NCBI RefSeq assembly: GCF_048544455.1
Contig: NC_133536.1
Location: forward strand, 198,837,325-198,901,324
From: Silene latifolia
Lineage: Eukaryota; Streptophyta; Magnoliopsida; Caryophyllales; Caryophyllaceae
Reading direction: 5' to 3'
Length of the DNA stretch: 64,000 nucleotides
Shown here: in pieces, positions 9,461-20,541 of the stretch
How the letters are laid out: each line of letters opens with the position of its first letter
Position numbering within the stretch: the stretch's first letter is position 1
Notes under the pieces: generated by a model
Seen by the model: only the letters and a program-made list of their open reading frames with translations
The model's database searches: none
Told to the model about the DNA's origin: nothing
Program-made: the position numbers and the translations under genes

Positions 9461-10154
9461 TTAAAGCTGAGGAATAAAAAACGTTGGCGGGCAAAATTCG
9501 GAGAATGTATCATCATCGCCTTCATAGAACTGCCATACTTTATCATTCTTCAAGTCATAAACACCCATATTTTTTGCAGTCGGCTTACCTCGCATTTCCC
9601 AATAGTCATAATCATCATCCGTGAAATAAATACAGCTACGTTGCAAACTCGTAGCATGTGTTACGGATACAGACATAGAAGCATTACCACCTACAAACAA
9701 TGCCATATCGCCCAGATCATCAATTTCAATCCATCTCTTTTCTTTAGGATGATGTATGTACACCTCAAAATAGTGTGTTGGCGGAACACAGTCTGCATCG
9801 GAACCATCATCAACCAAATTCCTCAAGTCAACCTTGTATCTTAACACTATAAGCAGACCAAACCTACCGGACTGTACCAAATAGATTGAATCTGCTCCTG
9901 TTTCTGTATACGTCGCGTAAATTATAGACGTAGTCGGTGAATATCTTCCGAACACAACCTGGATTTTCATGGGTGTTTTCAGCAAGTAAAAGCCATGGCA
10001 CTGGCACTGGCCTCCACTGGTGCTTTATTAAGGTTGAAACGCTATTCCAAGTGCGACATACTGCAGAAAAATAAATAAAATCTTCTATAGCTTCCAACTT
10101 CATGGCAATGGCACCAAGAAGATCAAGAGGCAATGCAGTCCAAACATCCATCAT
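9461..10154 (-). pseudogene. F-box/KIB1-4-type pseudogene with internal deletion
   Basis: The N-terminal part (10154 to about 9940) reads WTALPLDLLGAIAMKLEAIE, then CRTWNSVSTLIKHQWRPVPV and NPGCVRKIF, an F-box start almost identical to the intact gene at 17429-18610. The C-terminal part (about 9950-9461) reads RYSPTTSIIYATYTETGAD through GVYDLKNDKVWQFYEGDDD and PPTFFIPQL. About 500 bp between them are missing. The join lies at AAGATATTCACC, where both source sequences share GAAGATATT-like bases. The two halves are in different frames, so a full product cannot form. Confidence 0.88.
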
Positions 10155-10399
10155 GTACTAGCACCACAAAAATTCAAAAACTGAAATAACACAACGCAAA
10201 AGAGTTTAAGCATCAACTTACAAGGGGGCGAAGAAGGAATATAAACAGAACCATAAATTAAGGAAGGGAGACTTGTAGGATGTTGATTAAATATATGCAC
10301 GAATACATACCAACTTTTCACGGACATGCTTTCCAAAACGTTGCCAATAAGATTATCTTTCACCCCCATGTCGAATTCACGAGTGGATTAAAAGTCGCA

Positions 10400-11330
10400 G
10401 GGGACAGGGATACTAATGTAGTCGCAATAAACTAGCATTGGATATTTAGATCCTTACAATATCAAAGTGATTTTAAACAGATGAATTATTTTCTTGAGTT
10501 ATGCTTCCGCACCCCTACCGTCTATGTTTTATAGATGAATTGTGTCTCTTGGGAGCGAAACAATAGCCCTTAGTAGATCAACAGCCACAAAAGTAGTGGT
10601 ATCACCTAACCGATTTTAACTAATTAATCAATAAAAATCACGAGTAATTAACAAACAATTTAGAAAACTAGAATTTAAAATGATTTCCGACCTGAGCCAA
10701 TATCCTGTTGCCGAAAGTTGACACTTATATGCATTTACTAGAGTAGCCGAACCATTAGACAAATTAACATAGTTAGCCCAGTTATCTTATTCCGTCCCTC
10801 AGTCCAATTCACTACATTTGACCAAATATTTGAGAAGAAATTTGAAAATTTGAAACGATCGAAAGGAGATACCAACATCTTTCCTTTGCTCAAATTAACA
10901 AGCATAACTAGGCAGAGACTCTATAACACAATAAATTAGGCCAAAGATTTAATTACTCCATCCCATTTATATTGTCCTACTTTTTACTTTTGTGGATTTA
11001 AGAAAGCTAATAAAATGAGAAGGGTGAGTGATTTGTAGTGTAAATAAATACTTAGAAAGGGAACAATTAATTTGGGATAAATTTTGGTGGCAAAGGGGTC
11101 AAAAAAAAAATTGAGGTGGAGGGAATACTACACAATATAAAAGGTAACAAATAATTGGGACGAATGGGGTGCTTGAGTTAGTAGTTACGACACCCCTATT
11201 TATCTCTAAAACAGCCAATTAACAACAATAACTAATTAATAAAGCAAAGAGTTAGCGAGGGAAGAGAAGAAGATCAAAGAGCTAACCTCGCGTTTGGATA
11301 GCAAAAGAGAAGAAGATCAAATAGCTAACC
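10400..11330. repeat. Copy 1 of duplicated F-box 5' flank
   Basis: This stretch matches 12280-12850 and 18955-20860. Shared strings include AAAATGATTTCCGA, ACCATTAGACAAATTA, AGTTACTACACCCTA-like sequence, and GATCAAAGA.CTAACCT at the far end. All three copies hold a Stowaway-like MITE at the same place, so that insertion predates the duplication. Confidence 0.75.
10956..11170. mobile_element. Stowaway-like MITE (shared by three flank copies)
   Basis: Left end CTCCATCCCATTTATATTGT follows TA (10954-10955). The right side reads AACAAATAATTGGGACGAAT. Shorter versions lie at 12651-12698 and 20542-20634 in the paralogous flanks. Confidence 0.65.
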
Positions 11331-11343
11331 TTGCATTTTAGCA

Positions 11344-12070
11344 AAAGTGAAGGAAAAGAAAGGGGAGGGAAAGGGAGGGAGGGAAGGAAGGTAAGGGGAG
11401 GGGGAATGGAGAGGTGGAGTTTTCTCTTCAAATCTTTCCTATAGTGGCAGGATTTTGACTAAGCTTGGAGAAGGGAAAATGAATCCCTCCAAATCCGTTT
11501 TCCATCCTACGCCTTTGTTATCCAAACAACGGATTTTGTATCCCTCCCTCCTCGTCCCCTTTCTTTCCCTCCAAGTCCCTCATCCAAAGATACCAAAATA
11601 GGAGGGAAAAGGAGGTGAGGAGGAAGGAGGGAAGGGAAGGGAAGGGGAGAGGGAATGGGTAGTAGATGTTTGGATACTATCCAAATTTCACTTCAAATCT
11701 TTCCTATGGTAAAAAAAATTAATTTGTCGGAGGAGCCATTTTCCCTTCCCCTCCATTTCCCTTGAAAACCTTCGAACCAAACACACCCCAACGCCTTCTT
11801 AAAATACAAAAAATGGAGGGGGGGGGGGGAAGAGGAGGAGGAAAGAAGGAAGGGAAAGGGAAAGGGAAGGAAGGAGAGCTGGAATGGTAGGTGAGAGTTT
11901 CCCCTCCAAATCTTTCCTTTGTTGGGGAACAATATTTTGGCTTGGAGAAGGGAAACAGATCCATTTCCCTCCCCTCCAAATCCCTCCACCGACATTTTGC
12001 TATCCAAACAATGGAAATTGCCCACTTCAAATCCCTCCCCTCCCTTTCATTCAAAACCCTTCAATCCTAA
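11344..12070. repeat. Three alternating GA-rich / CT-rich inverted units
   Basis: Purine tracts (11345-11420, 11600-11660, 11810-11880) alternate with pyrimidine tracts (11530-11590, 11740-11765, 11950-12060). Between them lies a repeated phrase, AAATCTTTCCT, then GGCTTGGAGAAGGGAAA-like sequence, then CCAAACAA.GGA. Each GA plus CT pair can fold back. They look like three tandem, diverged copies of one fold-back element. The frames through them are low-complexity Pro/Phe/Ser and are not genes. Confidence 0.6.
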
Positions 12071-12279
12071 TAAGGCCCAAGGGACAATACACAATCAAAC
12101 ACATCCCCTCATGTAGCCTAATTTAATCAACTCAAGTACTCAACCAAGCTAAAGTGGTCAAACATGGATTGAAATCTAATTTAAGGGTTTTACCCTCTTG
12201 CGAGGGGGCCCTTCCCGAAATTCTCAACGGCCAGGAACAAGCCCAGGCCAAAGAGGGGGGTTTGGAAATTGTCTTTTAA

Positions 12280-12850
12280 GCAGATGAAATAATTAATGAA
12301 TAATTCGGAAAACTGGAAATTAAAATGATTTCCGAGTTGGGCGAAAATCCTGTTTCTCAAAGTCGACACTTATCTGTTGGTTACTAGAGTAGCCCAACCA
12401 TTAGACAAATTAGCATAGTTAACTCGAATATCTTACTCCGACCGTTCAGTCCAATTCACCACATTTAACCAAATACTACGAAGTATGTGAGAAGAAATAT
12501 GAAAAATGTGGTGAATTGGACCCAACGGAGGGTAGTATCAACAATCTTTTATTTGCTTGGAAATGTTCAACACAGAAACATGCACCATTGCTGAATTAAC
12601 AAGCATAATTAAGGGCTTAAGGCAACAGATTTTATTACTACTCCTCCGTCTCAATCATAAAAATATAAAAGTTAAACAAATAATTGGAAGAAATGGGGCA
12701 ATTGAATTAGTAGTTACTACACCCTAATTATCTACAATAACTAATCAATAAAGTAGTGAAGGGGGAAGAAGAAGAAGGATCAAAGAACTAACCTGGTGTG
12801 GATTTTCAAAAAGATGAAACAAAGGATCAAGTCAGTGTGGATAAGACTTA
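12280..12850. repeat. Copy 2 of duplicated F-box 5' flank
   Basis: It starts GCAGATGAAATAATTAATGA and includes AATAATTCGGAAAACTGGAA, TTTCTCAAAGTCGACACTTA and the end AAAGAACTAACCTGGTGTGG. The same series occurs at 18970-19110 plus 20390-20830. No F-box ORF follows this copy directly. Confidence 0.8.
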
Positions 12851-12854
12851 AAAG

Positions 12855-13060
12855 GTGGCAATCGCGTCACTCGGGTCGGTTACGGGTCGGGTCATGTCGG
12901 GTCATGTCGGGTTCGGTGTCGTGTCAGAATCGGATCGGGTAGGTTGCAGTTCATGTCGGGTCATCTTCGGGTCGGGTCATCAGCGGGTGGCAAGACGGGT
13001 CGGGTCGTTAGCGGGTCTGTATCGGGTCAGGTTATCAATATATATTATCTCACATGTTTT
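12855..13060. repeat. CGGGT-rich low-complexity block
   Basis: Dense degenerate CGGGTC/GTCGGGT repeats start with GGTGGCAATCG, a terminus like those of the hAT-type elements listed at 19127 and 19875. No right inverted end or TSD is visible, so it is probably a fragment. The frame through it (Arg/Gly/Val/Ser) is not a gene. Confidence 0.5.
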
Positions 13061-13345
13061 TAGTTTTAGATAGGTAATTTTATGTTTAAACAATGTGTGG
13101 GTGTATTAATTGAAGTTTTTAATTGAAAACAATAAGATTAATGTCAATTTTGTCTTATTTACACCATTATTGTTCGATGGGTTCTTTCAAGCACTTCTCA
13201 GCTGCTTCCTTACATATTTACATTAAAGACCTTGTTGATAGTGATTTGATTAATATACGGTAGACCCAAGTTCGAGTTTTCTTCTTAAAAAAGAAAAGAA
13301 AAATCAAAACTAGGATATTTTACCCTCGTTTTTCAAACCCTCATA

Positions 13346-14060
13346 TCTACACTCAACTAGAGTTGGCATAAAGGGTCGCGAGATGGTGGGCGGCACGGCT
13401 AGGCACGACCCATGGCACGGTCCGGTGAGAAAATCGAGGAACCACGGACACGGCACGACTGGGCTTAAGACGGACTTCGATGCGATTTTCTTCAAAAATT
13501 CGTGCCCAGGCACGGCACGGCCCAAGCACGGTGGAGCCCGGCACGCACCAGGCACGACGGGCCTGGCCCGGCCCGAAGAATAGCCTCAAACAAAAAGTAC
13601 ACTATATTTAATAAAATATATATTTAAACCATTAATCATCATTTATTAAACAAAAAGTACATTGATATTTATAATATATATATATTTAAACCATTAATCA
13701 TCATTTATTAAACAAAAGTACTAAAAATATATCAATTATATAACATTTTTTTTAAAATAAAAAAAATATTAAAATACATGGGCCAGCCCACGGACAAGGC
13801 ACGAAAAGCCCATGGACAAGGCACTGCCCGAGCACGAAAATGACCATGCCTTGAGCGGGCCGCGACGTAGGTTTGGATCAGTGGGCTTGACATGATACGG
13901 TCCGAGAAGCCCAATATCCGTGCTTGGGCCAGGCCAATTTTGGAGGAAGGCACGAGAGACCGACATGCGGGTCAGCCCAACACGGCCCATTGACTTAACC
14001 ATCTCCTGCCATCTGACATTAGCCACTTTAGTAAGTACTACTTTGGGAGATTGACATTTG
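13346..14060. repeat. GGCACGG-rich element, possible hAT-type MITE
   Basis: Two GC-rich arms (13370-13580 and 13780-13990) of opposite sense, rich in GGCACGG and CCGTGCC-type words, flank an AT-rich middle. That middle contains a direct repeat, TTTAAACCATTAATCATCAT, near 13624 and 13684. Ends AGTTGGCATAAAGGG and CATCTCCTGCCATCT are weakly inverted. I found no convincing TSD. Open frames in the arms are shadows of base composition. Confidence 0.5.
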
Positions 14061-14335
14061 ACACATTCCCTGGCACTCGAAGAGTGAGGCAAATAATATC
14101 CTACTCACAAGAGTAGGGAGCAGGATACTCCCATAGAAGTTATAAAAAAAATAAAAAATAAAATGAAAAGAAAAATAGTTAACTACCCAGTATATGAATA
14201 ACTACCCCACTACTTATTCATTGTACGTTTCTTTTTCTTTTCCAAATTACTCAACTTATCAATTTTAAAATCATATAAAATTCATCAAATATATAGTTTC
14301 ATTTAGTCGTACTCAAATTTACGAAGTTAATAGTT
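14061..14335. other. AT-rich spacer
   Basis: No gene, repeat end or RNA gene recognised. Confidence 0.4.
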
Positions 14336-14745
14336 CATAGTCATTAAATTAAACCACTATATTCACTGAAATCAAAATGAATATAATAGGGTCATTGAGT
14401 GAATATGACATTAAATCTCTCATATTCATCAAATTATACTATCATATTCACTGAGCTCAAAGTGAATATGATAGTGTCATATTGTGAATATGACACTACA
14501 TAATACATATTCATCAAATTACACTATTATATTCACTGAATTCAAAGTGAATATAATAGTGTCATATTGTGAATATGACACTACATAATACATATTCCTC
14601 AAATTATACTATCATATTCACTAGACTCAAATTGAATATAATCGTGTCATATGATGAATATTACACTATATGTACACATCAAACTAAATTATCATATTCA
14701 CTAAATTAAATGTGAATATGATACTGCCATATGATGAATCATAGC
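14336..14745. repeat. Tandem array, 85-bp period, two hairpins per unit
   Basis: Unit starts CATATTCATCAAATTA/CATATTCCTCAAATTA fall at 14421, 14506 and 14591, exactly 85 bp apart. Diverged units lie on each side. Hairpin 1 in the 14421 unit pairs CTATCATATTCACT (14439-14452) with AGTGAATATGATAG (14461-14474). Hairpin 2 pairs GTGTCATATT with AATATGACAC around a GTG loop (14474-14496). In the next unit hairpin 1 reads CTATTATATTCACT and AGTGAATATAATAG, so both arms changed and pairing is kept. The centre changes GAGCTC to GAATTC, both self-complementary. Confidence 0.88.
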
Positions 14746-15782
14746 CCCCCAAAATCAAAAAACTAACCATGAATAATGAGAGACAAAATATAAAAATTCA
14801 ATTCAATTAATACACTTACCTGATAATTTAGAAGATAATCAATCAAAATACAAATCTAAGATTACAAAACTAATAGGTTTGGAAGAAAAATTAAATTTTA
14901 TGCATAATTTTTTTTGTAATTATGAAAGTTCTAGGCATGAAAGGGGAGGAAAAAGGGTTTATGGTAAGCGTTGTTAACTGCTTAATAATGTGAGTGATTT
15001 TTATCTTTTCATTTTATTTATTTTATTTTTAATAGTGAGAGTAGGAAGTGTCATATACCTGGATATATGGTATAAGAATTGGTCTAGTTATTTTAGACGC
15101 GTCGGATATGGGTAGGATTGGGTGTTCAACACTAGTGTCATAGTCTCATAGATATGGGTCTGAGTTTTATAGGACCCTACCCATAACCATCCATAACCAA
15201 AAGTTGTCGTGTAAGACGCGTTTACATTAATAAATAGATGATTTTACCATATTATAGTGTGAATTGTTTTATGCAAGAGTCCATGACCGACTTTTTAAAC
15301 AAATAATTTTATATTGTAAAGTTTACTTTTTTTTTTATATATACATTTTTTAGTTCTCCCATAATTAAAATGTGAAAAGCCAAATTTGGAAAGGGTAAAC
15401 CCATTAAATTGTGTTCAGTAATCTGAATGAGATTGCCCCAGGTAGGGAATACTCTGATCAACCCAAAAAAATAAAATTAAAATGTGAAAGAAATAGAAAA
15501 TAAAGGGATTGTTTGATTGCCACTTAAGAACACATGAAATGGAAAATCCCGTGATTGACAATAACTTTGAAAACAAGATAAAATTCGCAAGCTTGATAAT
15601 GAGTTCAGTTCAAGTTTGGGATTAAACTCGCATGCTCGATAATGAGCTCAATTTCTTAAAGTTGAACTGAGCTCGAGATTTGCTTCATGAGCACATGCTG
15701 AGCAAAAGCCAAGCTTGTGCTCAACTTTGACTCGTAATCACCCCTACAAGCTAGACCAACTACGGAAGAGATAATACCGTTA

Positions 15783-16544
15783 GGGCATTAGCAATAGAGG
15801 TTCATCAAGAGGGTTTGTAGGATGACATGTCCATCCTTTTAGAGGTTTGTCAACAAACCTTCTATTGTTGGTGATGAGTGTTGAGGTTCATGGATGAGAG
15901 GGGTTACAAATTAGTAACCAGGTTTGTGGAGAGAGAATGTGAGAGGAGAAAAAGTATTGTGGGTCATGATATGAACCTTGCAGATCAGAGGTTTATTTGT
16001 TGTTGGTAGGAGGCTAGATAGCATGGACATTTCTATTAATCAACCGTCCTGTGTCCGACACCGTGTCGGACACCGACACTCCTCTGACACACGCCGAAAC
16101 GTGCCGGACGCCTATAAAGCCGAGTCTAACTTTCAACATATATTTGGGCACGTGTCCGACGCGTGTCCATAACATTTGGACATCATTTGGGGTGAATGAT
16201 GTTCTTTAGACGGGAAATGAGCTGTTGAAATAGCTTGATTAGAAGAGAAGTTTTGATGGGAAATGAAAATGAGTTTATAATCATGGACACCTTTTACCTT
16301 TACTTATTTAAATTTAATATCAAATACTTTTATAAAAATAAAATCGAATGTTTATAACTATAAAATATATATTTTATTAAATTTATATAACGTGTCCGTG
16401 TCCTAAATTTCATGGGATGCCGTGTCATGTGTCCGTGTCCATTTGGTGCTACCTAAGTAGGAGGTTTGTAGATAAATGGGTTTGTAAATTAGCTTATATG
16501 GCATGAGAACAAACCTCTTAGATGTTCATCTATTGCTAATGCCC
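15783..16544. mobile_element. Tourist-like (PIF/Harbinger) MITE
   Basis: The ends GGGCATTAGCAATAGA and TCTATTGCTAATGCCC are perfect 16-bp inverted repeats flanked by TTA (15780-15782 and 16545-16547), the PIF/Harbinger TSD. The middle (about 16030-16460) is rich in GTGTCCGACACC words and looks like a further nested repeat. A 64-codon frame inside is incidental. Confidence 0.88.
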
Positions 16545-16711
16545 TTAACATCAAGCAACAATAACAACAATATTAAGTCTAGAATGGTCTTATAATGCCA
16601 ATTTATATTCTGCATGCTTAATAAAATACAGGATTCATGTTATAATGTAGCAATATCTATAATACGGAGTATTAATTTACAGGATTCAGAGCCACAGTCT
16701 GTTGAATGAAT

Positions 16712-16946
16712 TTATGTAGTGAGAACCGGAGGAATAGGTCGATCACGAGATTTGGAACCGAGGATAGTAGCTTTTGTGTCAGGGAAACAAGTCTCGGCAT
16801 CTGATAGTGTCGTTAAGCGCCCGTCTTTAATGACTTGGACAGGATAAGGAAGGATATGACCAGGTAAGTTGCGAGAGAAATCTCTGCTTGAATAAATCTT
16901 CCAATGTTTGCTCGGCTATCTGGTTGACTTGATGCATGCATTCCAG
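16712..16946 (-). pseudogene. Phospholipase D 3'-end fragment
   Basis: The minus strand reads [40 protein letters not shown] and RPIPPVLTT-stop, the same C-terminus as the full PLD gene ending at 21667. Upstream, [12 protein letters not shown] is out of frame because of one extra T in TGTTTGCTC. It holds only the last 80 or so codons and no promoter. It is the truncated end of a tandem duplication. Confidence 0.9.
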
Positions 16947-17428
16947 TGACTCAGTTCAAAGAAGCCTTTTCAAGTCCTGATGTTTGACGATGCGCATTTG
17001 TCCAAATTATCACGACGGAATGAACCAACAAATTACTCCATATCAGTCATCTTTTTTCCATATTTATGCCTTTAACCAAATTACTGTGGATGAAGATAGA
17101 AAAACATGAAAAAAAGGAACAATTATGAAACCAATATTAATGTCCACATAACAAATATCTTAAAACTTTCCCACCTAATCTTGCTAAAAAAAATGATTAA
17201 ACCCTCACAGATCACTTTTAATCTTGGAAATAGAGAAAAACAAACCCCTAAGTATCGTAATATCGTATTCATCTAGATTTAAAATTTACCTCGAAATAAG
17301 TTGCCACAGCAGCTCTTGCAAAAAAAGTGCAATCATGGTCACCTTAAAGTGCAAAACCCAACTCAATCGTCAGCTCGCAAAGGGGTTCGTGGCTCAAACT
17401 TAATATTTTATACGAGAGTATCCATAAT

Positions 17429-18610
17429 TTAGAGCTGAGGAATAAACAACGTTGGCGGGCAAAAGTTGGAGTGTGTATCATCGCCTTCATAGAATTGCCA
17501 TACTTGCTCATTCTTCAAGTCATAAACACCCATATTACGTCCACTCGGCTTACATTGCATTTCCCAACAATCATAATCATCATCGGTGAAATAAATACAA
17601 CCAGGTTGCAAGTTTGTAGCATGTGTTACAGATACACACATAGAAGCATTACCACCTACAAACAATGCCCTATCGCCCAAATCTTCAATTTCCTCCCAAT
17701 TCTTTTCTTTAGGATTTAGTCTGTACACCTCAAAAAAGTTATTCCGATAAGCATAGTCATCAACCTTATACCTCAAGTCAATCTTGCATCTTAACACCAT
17801 AAGTAGATCACTACCAGACTGTACCAAATATATTGTTTCTGCCCCTGTCTCTTTAAACGATGCATAAACTACAGACGTGTTCGGTGAATATTTCCTAGGT
17901 TTGACAAGCCCAAGATGGTGAAATTCCTCAACATTCCAAAACTCAATTTGCCCATCTTCATACAAAACAAATACATGACCATTCATCGCCACAACATCAA
18001 CCATAGAAGCATGTCTAGGACTGTCTCTGACTAGTACTGGTGTCCAGGATTGATCTCCATGCCTGGCGAAAACTGCGGCCTCCCAATCTTTATAAAGTAC
18101 CATAATAGCAAACTCATCATGACCATTTTGAGATACTTTTAGCACAATAACCCTGACAATAGAACCAGTCAGTAACCAACAGATATATTCTTCATCATCT
18201 TCGTCTTCATAGGTCTGGGGTGCAATAACGATGTTTTTCAAACTTGGGAAACTAATGTGAGCCTTGGTCAGCGGATTGAACAATTGACAATTGAAGCCAG
18301 TGTCAATCATTGCAACCCAACCATAAGCTGAACCCCAACACCTTGTTCGGAATGTCTCTGGGAGTCTCAACTGGTAACACTTATTATTGGCAAGATTAAA
18401 AATCTTGCGAACACAACCTGGGTTTTCATGGGTGTTTTCAGCAAGTAAAAGCCATGGCACTGGTATTGGCCTCCACTGGTGCTTTATTAAGGTTGAAACG
18501 TGATTCCAATAACGACATACTGCAGAAAAACAAATAAAATCTTCTATAGTTTCCAACTTCATAGCTATGGCACCAAGAACATCAAGAGGCAATGCTGTCC
18601 AAGAAGCCAT
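17429..18610 (-). CDS. F-box/KIB1-4 beta-propeller (DUF295) protein, intact
   Basis: Single-exon gene, 393 residues. Residues 3-48 form the F-box (LPLDVLGAIAMKLETIEDFI, CRYWNHVSTLIKHQWR). Next comes WLLLAENTHENPGCVRKIF. The C-terminal half has the KIB1-4/DUF295 pattern, ending MGVYDLKNEQVWQFYEGDD and PPTLFIPQL. Such proteins are SKP1-binding substrate adaptors of SCF ubiquitin ligases. The substrate cannot be told. The start lies three bases after a good acceptor (TGATGCTAG|TACATG), which suggests an intron in the 5' leader. It has all parts the neighbours at 7632 and 9461 have lost, so it is probably the functional left-hand copy. Confidence 0.9.
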   Translation of the reverse strand: MASWTALPLDVLGAIAMKLETIEDFICFSAVCRYWNHVSTLIKHQWRPIPVPWLLLAENTHENPGCVRKIFNLANNKCYQLRLPETFRTRCWGSAYGWVAMIDTGFNCQLFNPLTKAHISFPSLKNIVIAPQTYEDEDDEEYICWLLTGSIVRVIVLKVSQNGHDEFAIMVLYKDWEAAVFARHGDQSWTPVLVRDSPRHASMVDVVAMNGHVFVLYEDGQIEFWNVEEFHHLGLVKPRKYSPNTSVVYASFKETGAETIYLVQSGSDLLMVLRCKIDLRYKVDDYAYRNNFFEVYRLNPKEKNWEEIEDLGDRALFVGGNASMCVSVTHATNLQPGCIYFTDDDYDCWEMQCKPSGRNMGVYDLKNEQVWQFYEGDDTHSNFCPPTLFIPQL

Positions 18611-19126
18611 GTACTAGCATCACATAAATTCAAAGTGTTAAAACTGAAATAACACAAAGCTAAAGAGTTTAAGCATCAAATTACAAGGGGAAGAAGGAAT
18701 ATAACAGAACAGTAAACTAAGGAGGCGAGACTTGTAGAATGTTGATTAAATATATGCAGGAAATAAAAAGTACTCCATACAAGTAAATACGAGTATATTA
18801 CATAAACGGCTTCTCAAGCACATATAAAATGTTGTCCTTAAAACTATTCCGCTCCCTTATTGAATGCCCGGGTGATCAAAAATCGCAAGGGACGAGGATA
18901 CTAAAAGAGTCTATCTAATGCAGTCGCAAACTAGCTTTAGATCCTACCATATGCAAGAATTATTTTAAGCAGATGAATTAATTAATAAATAATTCGGAAA
19001 ACTGGAAATTCAAATGATTTCCGAGTTGGGCAAAAACCCTGTTTCTCAAAGTCGACACTTGTATGTATATACTAAAGCAACCCAACCATTAGACAAATTA
19101 GCATAGTTAGCCCGAGTATCTTACTC

Positions 19127-19837
19127 GGGGATGGCAATGGGTGGGACCGCGTCGGGTTTTGCAAGATCCCAAACCCGATCCACTTACTTATTGGATCACA
19201 GATCCATATTCATATCCGATCCTTATCCAAAATTTTAAAAACCATACCCGATCCATAATACTTTTTTCAAACCCATATCCGCTCCAAATCCATACCCAAT
19301 CCACCATATAATCTAAAACCCAATCCGAAACTTGATTTGACTATAAAAAAATAATCTTAGGCCTCGTTTCGTTGATACGAGAATTAAATTGATGTGTTAA
19401 TTTGTAATGCACGGGAGTTTAATTTTTACATTAAAATTCAAGTGAATTACAATAATCCGTTTCGTTGTATGTTGGAGTTTTACTTTCCTAGGAATTTCCA
19501 ATGAATGTAGGAGTTCCAAACAACCTCTAAAAATCCCAATTCATGTAATTCTAGAATTCTCATGGATTGGGTGAGGAACCAAACAAGGCCTTATATAATA
19601 AAATTGAATATTCAAGTTTAATAAAGCCTAAATTTTAAAAAATATCTGATTAGATCGGGTTCGGGTATGAATAGATCGAGTTTGGATTTGGTTTGGGTTT
19701 TCCAATAGTGGATATGGATATGGGTTTTTAAATAGTGGATCGGGGATGGGTTTTAAAATGGTTGGTTTGGATCAAATTTTTTCCTTCGGTTCAATTTGGG
19801 TTCGGTTCGGTTTAGGCTATGGCCATCCCCAAATTAT
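19127..19837. mobile_element. hAT-like MITE with 8-bp TSD, itself split
   Basis: GGGGATGGCAATGGGTGGG at the left and GGCCATCCCC near the right are inverted. The duplication TCTTACTC occurs at 19119-19126 and 19838-19845. Paralogous flank 2 (12280-12850) has the uninterrupted site ATCTTACTCCGACCG, which supports the insertion. The body is rich in AACCCGATCC and GGGTTCGG words. A Tourist-like MITE (19360-19590) is nested inside. Confidence 0.75.
19360..19590. mobile_element. Tourist-like MITE nested in hAT-like MITE
   Basis: GGCCTCGTTTCGTTG and AACCAAACAAGGCC are imperfect inverted ends, flanked by TTA (19357-19359 and 19591-19593). The AT-rich 231-bp body has no ORF. Confidence 0.75.
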
Positions 19838-19874
19838 TCTTACTCCCTCCGTTCCAATTCAGTAAGATTCAGTA

Positions 19875-20373
19875 AGAGGCGGCAAATGGCAATCATTGAC
19901 ACGACCCGAAAACACGATACGAACCCGACACGAAGTTAGCGGGTTAGGGTCGAGACATTGTGACCCATTAAGTAATTGGGTTGACACGACACGACACGAC
20001 ACGACACAAAACTTAAATGGGTCGGGTTAGGGTTGGTGTTTTTTGACACGAACCCGACACGAATAACCCATTTATTTAAAATTGTTGTAATATATTTGGC
20101 TTGAGTCCACAATTTCAACAAAACAACTTAAAAATTAGCATTTTCATTCATCATTTTTGGGATAATAGGGTTATAAAGCGTAGTTTGTTGTATTAGTTTA
20201 CTGGATTAAACGGGTTAGGTGGATTAAAAATGAACTCCTTAAAGATAAATGGGTTAAAACAGGTCGGGTTGGGTTATAGAAAAATTAAATGGGTCGGGTT
20301 AGGGTTGGGTAGTGGTGACCCGTTTAATATTGACACGAACACGACACAACCTGATTTGTTTGCCAGGTCTACC
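19875..20373. mobile_element. GACACGACCCGA-rich hAT-like MITE
   Basis: ATTCAGTA (19867-19874) and ATTCACTA (20374-20381) are a near-perfect 8-bp TSD. The paralogous flanks read AATTCAC(T/C)ACATT without the insert. The ends AGAGGCGGCAAATG and TTTGCCAGGTCT are weakly inverted. Much of the body is CACGACACGAC and GGGTCGGGTT words. Confidence 0.65.
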
Positions 20374-20541
20374 ATTCACTACATTTTACCAAATATGTGA
20401 GAACTGTGAGGAGATTTGATCGAAAAATGTGGTGGATTCGACCGAACGGAGGGAAGTACCAACAAACTTTCGATTGCTAAATTAGGCAACATATTTCATT
20501 ACTAAGCAAAAACCCAATATTTCTAATTTAAGAAATGCATG

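Larger units (their letters stand above)
15240..16946. repeat. Segmental duplicate of the PLD 3' flank (interrupted)
   Basis: It matches 21340-21903: TAGTGTGAATTGTTTTATGC, a GATTG.TTGCCAC..AA.AACACA.GAAATGG stretch, the paired GCAAGCTTGAT.ATGA phrases, and the PLD tail. A Tourist-like MITE (15783-16544) splits this copy only. The match ends at TTCCAG (16946), inside PLD exon 4, which is the duplication breakpoint. Confidence 0.8.

Noticed and set aside
12855-13073. 72-codon Val/Gly/Arg protein
   Set aside because: Produced by CGGGT word repeats. No motif or promoter.
13310-14092. Several overlapping Arg/Ala/Pro ORFs on both strands
   Set aside because: Composition artefact of the GGCACGG-rich element.
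14336-14745. CRISPR array
   Set aside because: The repeat unit is continuous and diverged, has no unique spacers, and lies in plant nuclear DNA.
15978-16172. 64-codon ORF
   Set aside because: Lies inside the Tourist-like MITE and in its GTGTCCGACAC repeats.
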